Assembly: GCF_009731465.1 (NCBI RefSeq)
Contig: NZ_AP021887.1
Coordinates: forward strand, 1,730,001 to 1,794,000
Reading direction: 5' to 3'
DNA from: Streptococcus sp. 116-D4
Lineage (GTDB): Bacteria > Bacillota > Bacilli > Lactobacillales > Streptococcaceae
DNA: 64,000 nt
Shown here: in pieces, positions 37,502-46,526 of the stretch
How the letters are laid out: each line of letters begins with the position of its first letter
How positions within the stretch are numbered: position 1 is the first letter of the stretch
The notes under the pieces: model-generated
Databases searched by the model: none
Told to the model about the DNA's origin: nothing
What the model saw: only the letters and a program-made list of their open reading frames with translations
Position numbers and translations under genes: made by a program

Positions 37502-39709
37502 CTAATTTGTTACTTGATGGCCAGCTATTTTAATCGTTGAGCCATTCATGTGTTTGACACGTGCTGCGATTTCCTTGTGGCGACCATTTACCATCGGTCT
37601 CGCTTGCGGATTGCCTAGATAGCCACAAGTCCGTTTCACAACATCTACTGTTTTAGGGTCGCTATTGCCACAGTTTGGACAAGCAAATCCTCTCTCAGTT
37701 GGTTCAAAATCCCCTTCAAAGTCACACTTGTAGCAACGGTCTATTGGTGTATTGGTCCCAAGATAGCCCACACGGTCATAAGCATAATCCCAGACAGCTT
37801 CCAAGGCCTTTGGATTTTGCTGAAGGACTGGATACTCACAATAATGGATAAAACCACCTGATGCACCTGCTTCTGGATAGACTTTCTCAAAGTCTAATTT
37901 TTCAAACGGTGTTGGATTTTTACGAACATCGTAATGGAAAGAGTTGGTATAGTATTCCTTATCTGTAATATCAGGAATAGATCCAAACTTCTCTGTATCT
38001 AGTCGACAGAAACGGTCTGTCAAACTTTCAGATGGTGTTGAGTAGATAGAGAAGTGGTAGCCATATTGGTCAGACCACTCTTCTACACGGCGTTTCATAT
38101 CGCGAATAATGTCTAGCGTGAATTCCTTAGCATCTGAATTGCTTTCCCAGCTGTTACCAAAGAAAACAGTAGCTACTTCATACAAACCGATATAGCCTAG
38201 TGAAACTGTCGCACGGCGATTCTTAAAGAGCTGGTCAACACTTTCTTCTTTACCTAGACGATGGCCAAAAGCACCGTATTGATAAAGGATAGGGGCATTT
38301 GCTGGTGTTGCTTCCTTGGTTCGTTCGACACGGTAAACCAGAGCATCTTCTGCGATATTCATCCGCTCGTTGAAGATTTCCCAGAACTTATTCATGTCGC
38401 CCTCAGACTCAAGAGCAATTCGAGGCAAGTTAACCGTCACAACACCCAGGTTCATGCGACCTGAATTGACTTCTACACCATTTTCATCCTTCCATACTTG
38501 GAGAAACGAGCGGCAGCCCATAGGAACCTTGAAGGAGCCTGTCAGCTCGATAATCTTATCATAGGACAAGACATCTGGGTACATCCGCTTGGTTGCACAC
38601 TCAAGAGCCAACTGTTTGATGTCGTAGTTGGGAGTCCCTTCTTCCAAGTTAAGACCTCTTTTCAGAGTAAAAATCAGTTTAGGGAAGATAGCCGTACGAT
38701 GTTCTGAACCAAGGCCCTTAATACGAATGTTTAAAATAGCTTTTTGAATTTTCCGCTCAAAACGATTGGTTCCTAGACCAAAACCTAGCGAAGTAAAAGG
38801 TGTTTGTCCATTTGAAGTGAAGAGAGTATTGATTTCATACTCGAGAGATTGCATAGCATCATAGATGTCTTTTTGCGTTTTCTTCCAAGCGTAATCTTCC
38901 CGTTTGTCAGGTAAGACCCATTCTTCTGCATCCTTAAGGTGTTTTTGGTAATTCTTCTCTGCATAAGGCGCCAAGACTTCATCGATACGGTCAGCTGAAC
39001 AGCCCCCGTACTGGCTAGAAGCAACGTTGGCAATGATTTGCGAAATCTGAGCTGTCGCAGTCTGGATAGACTTAGGACTCTCCATCTCTGCATTTCCAAT
39101 CTTAAAACCATTTTCCAACATGCCTTTAAAATCAATCAAACAGCAGTTGGTCATAGGGGTATAGGGACTGTAGTCCAAATCGTGATAGTGGATATCCCCT
39201 TTTTGATGGGCATTGGCTACGTGCTTAGGAAGCATTTGCAGTCCGATTGACTTTCCAACAATTCCTGCTGTCAAATCACGCTGGGTGTTAAAAACATCGC
39301 TGTCTTTATTAGCATTTTCATTGACAACTGCCTGGTCTTTGTTGAGAAGTTTATGGATACTAAAGTTGATATCTGTCGCTTTTGAGCGCTCAAAATCCCT
39401 CTGCGTCCGATAAGTGATATACTCTTCAGCCAGCGCATATTCTTTAGCGTCAAGGAGTTCATGTTCTACGATATTTTGAATTTCGTAAATCTTAACTCCC
39501 TGCGGAAAGCGACTATGAATTTCTGTGACAATTCGCTCAGTCAGAGCATGGAGGCGTTTTTCAACCAAGGGTGTCACATCCATAACCTTTTCAGCGGCCT
39601 TATGGAGAGCCCTGTCAATCTTGTCCACATCAAATACAACACGTCTTCCATCTCGTTTTTCAACGAAGAGGGTTGGTAGGGTTGTAATTTTTTCTTCTAG
39701 TGCAATCAT
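37502..39709 (-). CDS. nrdD: Anaerobic ribonucleoside-triphosphate reductase
   Basis: Glycyl-radical enzyme that makes dNTPs without oxygen. 735 aa from ATG 39709 (MIALEEKITTLPTLFVEKRD); starts further upstream run into the promoter. N-terminal ATP-cone (residues about 10-100), the 10-stranded barrel with active Cys region MTNCCLIDFKG, a zinc site CYKCDF...CPNCGN, and the glycyl-radical motif RTCGYLGNP near the C-terminus. Promoter with two probable NrdR boxes (separate entry). Followed by the 46-aa gene, the GNAT pseudogene and nrdG. Confidence 0.95.
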   Translation of the reverse strand: MIALEEKITTLPTLFVEKRDGRRVVFDVDKIDRALHKAAEKVMDVTPLVEKRLHALTERIVTEIHSRFPQGVKIYEIQNIVEHELLDAKEYALAEEYITYRTQRDFERSKATDINFSIHKLLNKDQAVVNENANKDSDVFNTQRDLTAGIVGKSIGLQMLPKHVANAHQKGDIHYHDLDYSPYTPMTNCCLIDFKGMLENGFKIGNAEMESPKSIQTATAQISQIIANVASSQYGGCSADRIDEVLAPYAEKNYQKHLKDAEEWVLPDKREDYAWKKTQKDIYDAMQSLEYEINTLFTSNGQTPFTSLGFGLGTNRFERKIQKAILNIRIKGLGSEHRTAIFPKLIFTLKRGLNLEEGTPNYDIKQLALECATKRMYPDVLSYDKIIELTGSFKVPMGCRSFLQVWKDENGVEVNSGRMNLGVVTVNLPRIALESEGDMNKFWEIFNERMNIAEDALVYRVERTKEATPANAPILYQYGAFGHRLGKEESVDQLFKNRRATVSLGYIGLYEVATVFFGNSWESNSDAKEFTLDIIRDMKRRVEEWSDQYGYHFSIYSTPSESLTDRFCRLDTEKFGSIPDITDKEYYTNSFHYDVRKNPTPFEKLDFEKVYPEAGASGGFIHYCEYPVLQQNPKALEAVWDYAYDRVGYLGTNTPIDRCYKCDFEGDFEPTERGFACPNCGNSDPKTVDVVKRTCGYLGNPQARPMVNGRHKEIAARVKHMNGSTIKIAGHQVTN

Positions 39710-39751
39710 ATGCATGCTCGTTTCTAAAATGTAATATCTAAAAAACATTAT

Positions 39752-39825
39752 ACCACTCTAAAAAGAAAAATCAATATCTTGTGGTAAAAATCGTAAAAAT
39801 TTTAAAAATGCACAAGATATTGATT
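39752..39825 (-). promoter_or_regulatory. nrdD promoter with two inverted NrdR-like boxes
   Basis: Minus strand: box CACAAGATATTGAT (39783-39770) overlaps a TTGATT -35; 16 bp later TATAAT (about 39757-39752). A second box in inverted orientation, CACAAGATATTGAT read on the plus strand (39811-39824), lies 41 bp away centre to centre, about four helical turns. NrdR is known to bind paired boxes spaced by whole turns. The pair also forms a long-loop hairpin next to the ccs4-like stop codon. Confidence 0.7.
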
Positions 39826-39828
39826 TTG

Positions 39829-41382
39829 TTATTTAATTTTATAGACTTTAAACTCTGAATAATCAGTCTTTACTTGTTGATAATGTTCTTTCAAGAGTGT
39901 CTCTGCCTCAGACCAAAGAGCCACCTTGTCATTTACCACAATCACCTTAGGTTGGTTTTCATTCAAGTCATGAATCAAGCTAGTTTTATTCTCTTCTGTA
40001 TTCGTGTAAAGAAGAGGTGATGGGAAGATGGATCCAGCCAAACGCTGGTTTTCTTTATACATCTGAACTCGAGAATCCCAGATATAGATTTGGTCTCCCT
40101 CACTCGTCTCTTGTTTGACTCTGTCTACTACTTGATGTTGTTCTCTATAAGAAGCAGGATGCAAGACAAAACGAGCTACAAAAGGAATTGCAATCAGATA
40201 AGCTACCACTAGGATAGGTAAGTAGAGATTCCCCTTCATAAATTTTTTCCATAAAGTTGGAACTTCCTCTCTTCTTCGACGACGAGCTCCTCTGGCTGAA
40301 TGTTTCCCACGAATACTGGTCATCAAAAGAAGGAGTAAAAATGGAAGGATTAGAATCAAACGCGAACCGTGAAGAGGTTCTTGAGAAAAAAGTAACAAGG
40401 CTAATACAAATATGAAAGCAAAACTAGCTGGCACTGAAATAACATATAATTTTGATGCCTTTGATTGGAACAAGCCTAGAAAAACAAGGAAGAGAGCTCC
40501 TAACCCAAAGGTCAACAAACCATAGAATACAACATTATCCACTAGTTGAGGATTCGCAAAGACCTGAAGGGAATCAATCGGATACAAAAGACTCCCTAGA
40601 GCTTCTCCAAATCCACCTGAAGCAAGGACATAGTAGCCTACTGGGTAAAAGATGAGAGAAAAGCCAAGTGCTGCTGCAAAAAACTGATAAACTCCATGGG
40701 CAAAGCGACCATGCCCAACATTAAAGACAAATAAACCGATCGTTACTACTGCAGTAAAGATAAGACTTGTAAGAGGCTCTATGAAAAATGACAGACCCAA
40801 AAAGATCCCCAGACGTAGAAATCCCTTGTCATGGTTAGGATTTGAAAGATAAGTTGCTATGAATGAAAATCCTGCAAACAGGAATGGCAGAGCTAAGATC
40901 GTAGCATAGCCTCCTCCAAAACCGAGACCAGATACCAAAATATAAAATATGGTTAGGAGTTGCTTAGCTTGCTCTCTTTGTCCCGTCAAATACTCTGTCG
41001 AAGCAAAGAGGAAGTAACCTCCTCCTAAGAGGGCTAGCCATTCTACCAAGGCAAAAAGGATGCCTCCTTGAGTAATATAAAGCAGCAAGTAATAAAGAAG
41101 ACCCTGACTAGCATAATAGCTACTGTAAAGCTGTCCTCCCTGATGCAAAGCCCACCCTACATACAAATCCTGAGCCTGAGAAGGACTTACCATATCTAAA
41201 AGTAAAGGTAGCACCACAGAAAAAACCGTTGCAATCGTACTTCCGATGATAAGTCTGAAAAACGGGAAAGCTACCTGTTCTTCTTTTTCCACATGAGATT
41301 CAAGATTTCTATCCAGTCTATTTTCAATTTCATTACTCTGTATCGTTTCGGATACTTCTTCGATTCTGCCATATACAGCCAT
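39829..41382 (-). CDS. ccs4: Competence-induced polytopic membrane protein (Ccs4-like)
   Basis: 517 aa with a charged N-terminal 45 residues, about ten or eleven membrane spans, and a C-terminal extracytoplasmic domain of about 110 residues after the last span (LPILVVAYLIAIPFVARFVL). The layout recalls PMT/ArnT-like glycosyltransferases, but I see no clear catalytic DD/DE. Start ATG 41382 has AGGAGA upstream; a TTG 18 bp earlier precedes that site. It follows a 47-aa ORF behind a perfect ComX box, so it is probably a late competence gene; ccs4 in pneumococcus is the likely ortholog. Confidence 0.75.
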   Translation of the reverse strand: MAVYGRIEEVSETIQSNEIENRLDRNLESHVEKEEQVAFPFFRLIIGSTIATVFSVVLPLLLDMVSPSQAQDLYVGWALHQGGQLYSSYYASQGLLYYLLLYITQGGILFALVEWLALLGGGYFLFASTEYLTGQREQAKQLLTIFYILVSGLGFGGGYATILALPFLFAGFSFIATYLSNPNHDKGFLRLGIFLGLSFFIEPLTSLIFTAVVTIGLFVFNVGHGRFAHGVYQFFAAALGFSLIFYPVGYYVLASGGFGEALGSLLYPIDSLQVFANPQLVDNVVFYGLLTFGLGALFLVFLGLFQSKASKLYVISVPASFAFIFVLALLLFSQEPLHGSRLILILPFLLLLLMTSIRGKHSARGARRRRREEVPTLWKKFMKGNLYLPILVVAYLIAIPFVARFVLHPASYREQHQVVDRVKQETSEGDQIYIWDSRVQMYKENQRLAGSIFPSPLLYTNTEENKTSLIHDLNENQPKVIVVNDKVALWSEAETLLKEHYQQVKTDYSEFKVYKIK

Positions 41383-41418
41383 GTTGTTTCTCCTATTCAA
41401 TTTATCTGTCTTAGTATA

Positions 41419-41562
41419 TCAAAAAGACCTAAAATTGTCAGCTTGCGATGGGTGTTTGAGTAATTTTTTGCATAGTTTCACAAATGTTTCAATATCCCGA
41501 AATCGGTGTAAATGCGTCTGTTTAAATGTCGTGATATAATCTAATTCTTTCTGAGTCAGCAT
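41419..41562 (-). CDS. Small competence-associated ORF, 47 aa
   Basis: MLTQKELDYITTFKQTHLHR at the start; basic and hydrophilic, ending NFRSF. GGAGGAAC precedes the ATG. It is the first reading frame after the ComX box and ends 36 bp before the ccs4-like start, so it is co-transcribed. I do not recognise a domain. Confidence 0.75.
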   Translation of the reverse strand: MLTQKELDYITTFKQTHLHRFRDIETFVKLCKKLLKHPSQADNFRSF

Positions 41563-41581
41563 CGTTCCTCCTCTATCTTCT

Positions 41582-41589
41582 TATTCGTA
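41582..41589 (-). promoter_or_regulatory. ComX (SigX) box, cin-box
   Basis: Minus strand TTTTACGAATAAG contains the exact late-competence box TACGAATA, T-rich on its 5' side, 20 bp ahead of the 47-aa ORF. It lies just downstream of the cls terminator, so it is an independent promoter. Confidence 0.85.
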
Positions 41590-41598
41590 AAAGACAAG

Positions 41599-41630
41599 AA
41601 AAATAGGACTGGCTTGTCTCCTGAGTCCTA
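41599..41630. terminator. Terminator after cls
   Basis: Minus strand TAGGACT...AGTCCTA stem (41630-41604) with T-run; also works on the plus strand less well. Confidence 0.8.
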
Positions 41631-41636
41631 GTTTTC

Positions 41637-43169
41637 TTATAAGATTGGGGCAAATAACTGGGCAATTTCCTTAATCAATTTTTGATACCAGCTATTTTTT
41701 ATCGTATTTTGGAAAATTTCTTGCGATACTGAAAAAATCTCCTGAAAATCTTTTTGAATCTCTTTGATTGATTCCGTTTTATATAGCAAAACTGCATCTT
41801 CATAGTGGTGAAGTAAACTTCTATAATCAAAATTAATCGTTCCAACTGCAGCAAAATCTTTATCCACTAAGATTTGTTTACTGTGGATGAAGCCTGGACT
41901 ATACTCAAAAATCCTTACTCCTGCTGATAACAAATCCGGATAGGCCCCTCTTGTGATTAGTTGGATTAATTTTTTATCCGGAATGAAAGGAGTCACGATA
42001 CGGACATCAACACCCCTCATGGCCGCGTTTTTAATACTCTCAGTTAAATCATAGTCAATAATCAAATAGGGTGTTGTGATATAGACTGAATCAGTAGCCT
42101 GATTAATCAAACTTTGATAAACTTTTTTCCCTACCTGAGTATGGAAAATGGGCTTGGGTCCACTACCGTAAGGAATGCAGAGCCCTTGGCTAGAACAAAG
42201 CTGGTTTTCCAAGTGATACTGGTCAAAATCACTGATTTCCCCACGATTGATGTACCAAGTCATCAAAAAGAGACGGGTTAGAGCCTTAACACCAGGACCA
42301 TCTAAGCGAATCCCACTGTCCTTCCAGTAGCCAAAGCGTTCTACATGATTGATGTACTCATCGGCTAAGTTAATGCCTCCTGTATAAGCTACCTGACCAT
42401 CTATAACAAGGATTTTACGATGGTCCCGATTATTATAAGCTACCGTCAAACGAGGGATCACCTTATTAAACTTATGGGCTTCAATTCCTCGACTACGAAG
42501 CTGAATAGTATAGTCGCCAGGTAAAGTCGCCATACAGCCGATATCATCATAGAGCATCTTGACTTCTACACCCTGAGCTGCCTTTTGCTCTAGTATATCT
42601 AGTATGCTATTCCACATCAGGCCTTCTTCGACAATATAGTACTCTAAAAAAATAAATTTTTCAGCTTTCTTGAGGTCGTCCAGCATATGTATCCACATGC
42701 TTTCACCTGAGGGAAAGAATTGTGAATCGGTTCGATCATACACATCGGCATTGCCATCCATACTCAATAAAGATTTGATAACTCCGTAAGCCGCCTTATT
42801 CTCTTCCTTCAATTTCTGGCGGAGAGCTTTACTGTTATCCTCCCGAAAATGCATAGAACCAAGTTTGTCCAACTGCTTGATTTCTTTTTTTGACAATCGC
42901 CTTTCACCAAACATCAGATAGAGCAAGGGGCCAATGACAGGAACAAAAGTTACCACTAACCACATCACTTTACTATCAGGTGTCATTGAACGATTGACAA
43001 TTGCGACAATAGTCGCCATACTCATAAAGATCAAGACAATCACCCATAGAATAGGGGCCATACGCCCTAAATAGAAAAAGAGACCAAAAACAAGAGAAAG
43101 TTCAAGTAGCATAATCGAAAGACTAAAACCATACTTGGACATCAGTAATTGAAATTTTCTATATTTCAT
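41637..43169 (-). CDS. cls: Cardiolipin synthase
   Basis: 510 aa phospholipase-D family enzyme joining two phosphatidylglycerols. Two N-terminal membrane spans, PLDc_N region (VTFVPVIGPLLYLMFGER), first HKD motif DHRKILVIDGQVAYTGG and second HSKQILVDKDFAAVGTINFD. AAGGAGGGG precedes the ATG. Single gene between a BOX element and a terminator. It acts downstream of cdsA in phospholipid synthesis. Confidence 0.95.
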   Translation of the reverse strand: MKYRKFQLLMSKYGFSLSIMLLELSLVFGLFFYLGRMAPILWVIVLIFMSMATIVAIVNRSMTPDSKVMWLVVTFVPVIGPLLYLMFGERRLSKKEIKQLDKLGSMHFREDNSKALRQKLKEENKAAYGVIKSLLSMDGNADVYDRTDSQFFPSGESMWIHMLDDLKKAEKFIFLEYYIVEEGLMWNSILDILEQKAAQGVEVKMLYDDIGCMATLPGDYTIQLRSRGIEAHKFNKVIPRLTVAYNNRDHRKILVIDGQVAYTGGINLADEYINHVERFGYWKDSGIRLDGPGVKALTRLFLMTWYINRGEISDFDQYHLENQLCSSQGLCIPYGSGPKPIFHTQVGKKVYQSLINQATDSVYITTPYLIIDYDLTESIKNAAMRGVDVRIVTPFIPDKKLIQLITRGAYPDLLSAGVRIFEYSPGFIHSKQILVDKDFAAVGTINFDYRSLLHHYEDAVLLYKTESIKEIQKDFQEIFSVSQEIFQNTIKNSWYQKLIKEIAQLFAPIL

Positions 43170-43190
43170 ATCCCCTCCTTGATATTTTTA

Positions 43191-43305
43191 TACTCAATGA
43201 AAAGCAAAGGACAAACTAGGAAGCTAGCCGCATGTTGCTCAAAAACGCTGTTTTGAGGTTGCAAATGGAAGCTGACGTGGTTTGAAGAGATTTTCGAAGA
43301 GTATG
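43191..43305 (+). repeat. BOX element (A-C type)
   Basis: Begins ATACTCAATGAAAAGCAAAG and ends TTCGAAGAGTAT. No boxB. Directly upstream of cls on its 5' side. Confidence 0.88.
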
Positions 43306-43392
43306 AGCACTAAAAACAGGTAATTAATACCAGTATAACGCAGGTATTCGGTAGAAGGCAAGTATTTATGATTATTTTTTCTGACTAATCAT

Positions 43393-43417
43393 AAAAGAGA
43401 CCGAAAAATCCGGTCTC
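43393..43417 (-). terminator. Terminator after the lipoprotein gene
   Basis: Minus strand GAGACCG-GATTTTT-CGGTCTC then TTTTA. Confidence 0.88.
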
Positions 43418-43425
43418 CTCCTAGT

Positions 43426-43884
43426 CTATTTTGATAAAACGATTTGATCCGATGGGTCTCTATCGATATCATCTACAACGATTTGATTACCGTTTACAGT
43501 GTAAATTTTGGCATCATCGCCAATAGTCATGCGTTGATTTGTTGCATCAAATGTAACCTGTTTGACTTTCTGATCCCCGTCAGATTCGAGCTCAGTCCAT
43601 GTACCAGTAGTTCCAGTTACCACTAAAGTGATACGGTCTCCGTCATCCTGACCGGTATAAGTCCCATCAATATCGGTCGGTTGAGCAACAGGTTGGTTTT
43701 GTGCTGGAGCTGCTTGATTTTGGTTACTTCCTGCATTTGCAGTATTAGTATTCTGTTGAGCAGGTTGTTGAGCCTGCTGCTGAGCCACAGGCTGTTGAAC
43801 TGGTTGTGTTCTTTGGGAACAAGCAACTAGCAAAGATACACTCGCTAAAGATACAATAGAAAGTGCTGCTGTTTTGAATGTCAT
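43426..43884 (-). CDS. Putative lipoprotein with Gln/Asn-rich linker
   Basis: 152 aa. Lipoprotein signal (lipobox LVAC, Cys22), then a low-complexity Gln/Pro/Ala/Asn stretch to about residue 68, then a compact domain of about 80 residues (TYTGQDDGDRITLVVTGTTG...) that looks like a small beta-barrel. Function unknown. Promoter TTGACC-17-TATACT overlaps the end of folC. Confidence 0.8.
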   Translation of the reverse strand: MTFKTAALSIVSLASVSLLVACSQRTQPVQQPVAQQQAQQPAQQNTNTANAGSNQNQAAPAQNQPVAQPTDIDGTYTGQDDGDRITLVVTGTTGTWTELESDGDQKVKQVTFDATNQRMTIGDDAKIYTVNGNQIVVDDIDRDPSDQIVLSK

Positions 43885-43946
43885 AATAAATGTCCTTTCT
43901 CTTGCTATGCTAGAGAAATAGAATCCTCTTAGCCAGCATTTTATCT

Positions 43947-43975
43947 AGTATAACAAAGACAAATGAAGAGGTCAA
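43947..43975 (-). promoter_or_regulatory. Sigma-A promoter of the lipoprotein gene
   Basis: TTGACC (43975-43970), 17 bp, TATACT (43952-43947) on the minus strand; the -35 lies at the folC stop codon. Confidence 0.82.
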
Positions 43976-45222
43976 TTTATCTGCTCATGGTCTAGCAGGT
44001 AGCCCCGCACTTCTGAGATAAAATAGAGAGAGCCTGTAATGAATAACAAATCTTGAGCGTCTACCCTTGCTTCAAAATTGCTAATAAATTCTCTGTAAGA
44101 GGGAACTTTATCGTAACCTATTATATCTGTCTCATCCAAAGAACCCTGATAATCAAAGCCAGTTACCTTGAGTTCCACCTGAGGCAAATTTTCAGTCAGA
44201 TAAGCCAACATCCCTTGATAATCCTTTCGTTTCAAGGCTCCAAATAGGATTTGAGGACGATATCCTTCTTGCTCTTTTTCTTTGATAAATTCAACCAAGC
44301 GAGTCAGGGCAGGGAGGTTATGGGCACCGTCCAAGTAAATCTGAGGACGAATACGCTCCAAACGCCCAGCCCAATGGGTCTTCTCCAAAGCCTGTCTTAC
44401 AACCTGTTCATCAACAGCTTCCTTTCCTTCTCTCATAAAAAGAAGAAACGTTTGCAACGCCAAGGCCGCATTTTCCTGCTGATAAGCTCCTTCTAAGCCT
44501 ATTTTCAGCTGCGAAATATTTAACAAAGAACTTGAAAAATCACCATTCAGCATTGAAAAATCCTGACCTGCCTGATAAAGGTCAACAGCTAAAGATTCTG
44601 CTTTTTTCTGACAAACAAGCCTAGCTTCTGGAGTCAACTTGGCAATCACTGCCTTTTTACCAGCCTTAAAAATACCAGCTTTCTGCTCTGCAATTGCTTC
44701 TAGACTGTTACCCAAGGTCTCCTGATGATCAAGTCCGATGGAGGTGATGACAGCAATCTTTCCAGTTACCACATTGGTCGTATCAAGTAAACCACCAATT
44801 CCCACTTCTAGTAGAGCCAAATCCACCTCTTGCTCCCTAAAATAAAGAAAAGCAATCAAAGTCAGCAATTCAAAAAAAGACAACTGATCATGGGTTTGCA
44901 GAAGCGTTTTCTCCATCTCCTTGACCTGATTAGCCAAACGGATGAAGTCTGCATCAGCTATTGATTGCCCATTAATGCAGATTCGATCATTGATAGAGAC
45001 GATATGAGGGGAAGTAAAGGTCGCAACTTTTTTGCCATGCCCCATAAATAACTCCCTCATAAAAGCAATGGTAGAACCCTTTCCATTAGTTCCTGTTACG
45101 TGGATAATAGGATAAGCCTTCTCGGGATTCCCCAACAAATCCACCGCTTGTTGCATTCGGCCCAAACCTGATCGAAAATTCAAACCAATCCGACTATGGA
45201 GCCATTCTTCTACTTCAAACAT
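43972..45222 (-). CDS. folC: Folylpolyglutamate/dihydrofolate synthase
   Basis: 416 aa ligase that adds glutamates to folate. P-loop-like VTGTNGKGST near residue 45, the SIGLDHQETLG segment, and the C-domain motif YLDGAHNLPALTRLVEF. Start ATG 45222 has AAGGAGAAG; an upstream in-frame start (45303) would cover a terminator hairpin and is rejected. Confidence 0.94.
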   Translation of the reverse strand: MFEVEEWLHSRIGLNFRSGLGRMQQAVDLLGNPEKAYPIIHVTGTNGKGSTIAFMRELFMGHGKKVATFTSPHIVSINDRICINGQSIADADFIRLANQVKEMEKTLLQTHDQLSFFELLTLIAFLYFREQEVDLALLEVGIGGLLDTTNVVTGKIAVITSIGLDHQETLGNSLEAIAEQKAGIFKAGKKAVIAKLTPEARLVCQKKAESLAVDLYQAGQDFSMLNGDFSSSLLNISQLKIGLEGAYQQENAALALQTFLLFMREGKEAVDEQVVRQALEKTHWAGRLERIRPQIYLDGAHNLPALTRLVEFIKEKEQEGYRPQILFGALKRKDYQGMLAYLTENLPQVELKVTGFDYQGSLDETDIIGYDKVPSYREFISNFEARVDAQDLLFITGSLYFISEVRGYLLDHEQIN

Positions 45223-45280
45223 ATACTTCTCCTTAATTACAGGTTCAATCAACTGCTTCAATAAAGTCTCATAACTAACA

Positions 45281-45312
45281 AAAAACGAGGTCAGGATTTT
45301 CATCCCAACCTC
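45281..45312 (-). terminator. Terminator hairpin between DUF1292 gene and folC
   Basis: Minus strand GAGGTTGGGAT-GAAA-ATCCTGACCTC then GTTTTTTG. Confidence 0.82.
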
Positions 45313-45354
45313 TTACCTGGTTAGCTAATAACTAGCTACTATGAATATTAACCT

Positions 45355-45431
45355 GGGCTAAAAACATCCCCCGGATATGCCTGCGTTTCTATTTTCTAGC
45401 GCAGGGCTAAAAACGTCCCCCGGACGTTTTT
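45355..45431 (-). terminator. Terminator with a nearby 21-bp direct repeat
   Basis: AAAAACGTCC-CCC-GGACGTTTTT (45409-45431) directly follows the DUF1292 stop. A 21-bp unit GGGCTAAAAACGTCCCCCGGA occurs at 45404-45424 and, with one change, at 45355-45375, so half of the hairpin has been copied downstream. Confidence 0.75.
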
Positions 45432-45735
45432 ACTCCTCCATAAAACTGTTGAAGACTTCTTCAATCATGTTCCATTCGTCTTCTGAGTCTTCTGGGATTG
45501 GTTGCAATTCACCTTCTGTTCCATCTTCGTTTTCGATGAATGAGTAAGCTTGGATTTCAACTTGTCCGTCTTCGTCCTCTTCTGCGTTAACTGGTACTAG
45601 GAGAACATAGTTTTTACCAAATTCTTCTTTTCCGTCAATCGTCAAAAGGATTTCAAACAAGGTTTCATTTCCTTGCTCATCTACTAGTGTGATTAGTTCA
45701 CGTTCTTCGTGGTCGTGGTTATGATCGTGTGACAT
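45430..45735 (-). CDS. DUF1292 family acidic protein
   Basis: 101 aa, very acidic, with a His-rich start ([13 protein letters not shown]) that may bind metal, and the DUF1292 core [20 protein letters not shown]. Function unknown. The trio ireB-ruvX-DUF1292 is conserved across firmicutes; 15 bp after ruvX. Confidence 0.9.
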   Translation of the reverse strand: MSHDHNHDHEERELITLVDEQGNETLFEILLTIDGKEEFGKNYVLLVPVNAEEDEDGQVEIQAYSFIENEDGTEGELQPIPEDSEDEWNMIEEVFNSFMEE

Positions 45736-45750
45736 AGCCTCTCCTTTGTA

Positions 45751-46170
45751 TTAAAATTTTCTATCTAAATAATTTTGTAAAATCAGCTGAGCTGCTAACT
45801 TATCAATGACTTTCTTGCGCTTGTTACGGCTGATATCTGCTTGTTCAATCAACATACGCTCCGCAGCGACCGTCGTCAAACGCTCATCCTGATAGTCTAC
45901 TGGCAAACCAAAAAGCTCTTCTAGCTTTGCTCCGTAGGCTTGACTAGCTTCCACGCGCGGACCGCTGGTATTGTTCATGTTTTTGGGCAGGCCCACTACA
46001 AAGCGCTCCACCTTATAGCTGTCAACCAATTCCTTGATACGGTCAAAACCAAACTGGCCCTGATCCTCATTAATCTGGATGATTTCAAGTCCTTGAGCGG
46101 TGAAGCCTAGTGGGTCACTAATGGCCACTCCTACCGTTTTTGAACCGACGTCCAATCCCATAATTCTCAT
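45751..46170 (-). CDS. ruvX: Putative Holliday junction resolvase / 16S pre-rRNA nuclease (YqgF)
   Basis: 139 aa RNase H-like fold. The Asp of [17 protein letters not shown], the [14 protein letters not shown] loop and [13 protein letters not shown] are the conserved acidic patches. YqgF-family proteins process the 5' end of 16S rRNA. 3 bp after ireB. Confidence 0.93.
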   Translation of the reverse strand: MRIMGLDVGSKTVGVAISDPLGFTAQGLEIIQINEDQGQFGFDRIKELVDSYKVERFVVGLPKNMNNTSGPRVEASQAYGAKLEELFGLPVDYQDERLTTVAAERMLIEQADISRNKRKKVIDKLAAQLILQNYLDRKF

Positions 46171-46173
46171 AGA

Positions 46174-46440
46174 TTATAGATCGACTCCTTGTCCTTTAAG
46201 GTAGTAGCGTACCAATTCCTCAACGATTTCATCACGCTCATACTTACGGATTTGATTTCGTGCATTATTATAACGAGGAACGTAGGCAGGGTCTCCACTC
46301 AATACGTAACCAACGATTTGGTTAATTGGGTTGTAGCCCTTATCATTCAACGAAGCATAGACATCAGCCAACGTTTCGCTAATTTCTTTTTTATTGGAAT
46401 CGTCTAATTTAAAACGTACTGTTTCTTCAGTAAATCCCAT
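46174..46440 (-). CDS. ireB: IreB family regulatory phosphoprotein
   Basis: 88 aa ([20 protein letters not shown]...). In Enterococcus IreB is a substrate of the Ser/Thr kinase IreK and modulates cephalosporin resistance; Thr residues near the N-terminus are phosphorylated there. Here T5 and T7 lie in the same region. First gene of the ireB-ruvX-DUF1292 operon. Confidence 0.92.
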   Translation of the reverse strand: MGFTEETVRFKLDDSNKKEISETLADVYASLNDKGYNPINQIVGYVLSGDPAYVPRYNNARNQIRKYERDEIVEELVRYYLKGQGVDL

Positions 46441-46470
46441 TCTAACACCCTCTTTCTTTAGAATAGTACT

Positions 46471-46499
46471 ATTATAGCATAATTCCTTACGTTCTACAA
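46471..46499 (-). promoter_or_regulatory. Promoter of ireB-ruvX-DUF1292
   Basis: TTGTAG (46499-46494), 17 bp, TATAAT (46476-46471) on the minus strand. Confidence 0.82.
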
Positions 46500-46526
46500 T
46501 TCAGGCAGTCTATATATTTGGATTTT

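Noticed and set aside
45223..45303. Longer FolC N-terminus
   Set aside because: Crosses a terminator hairpin; ATG 45222 has a good ribosome binding site.
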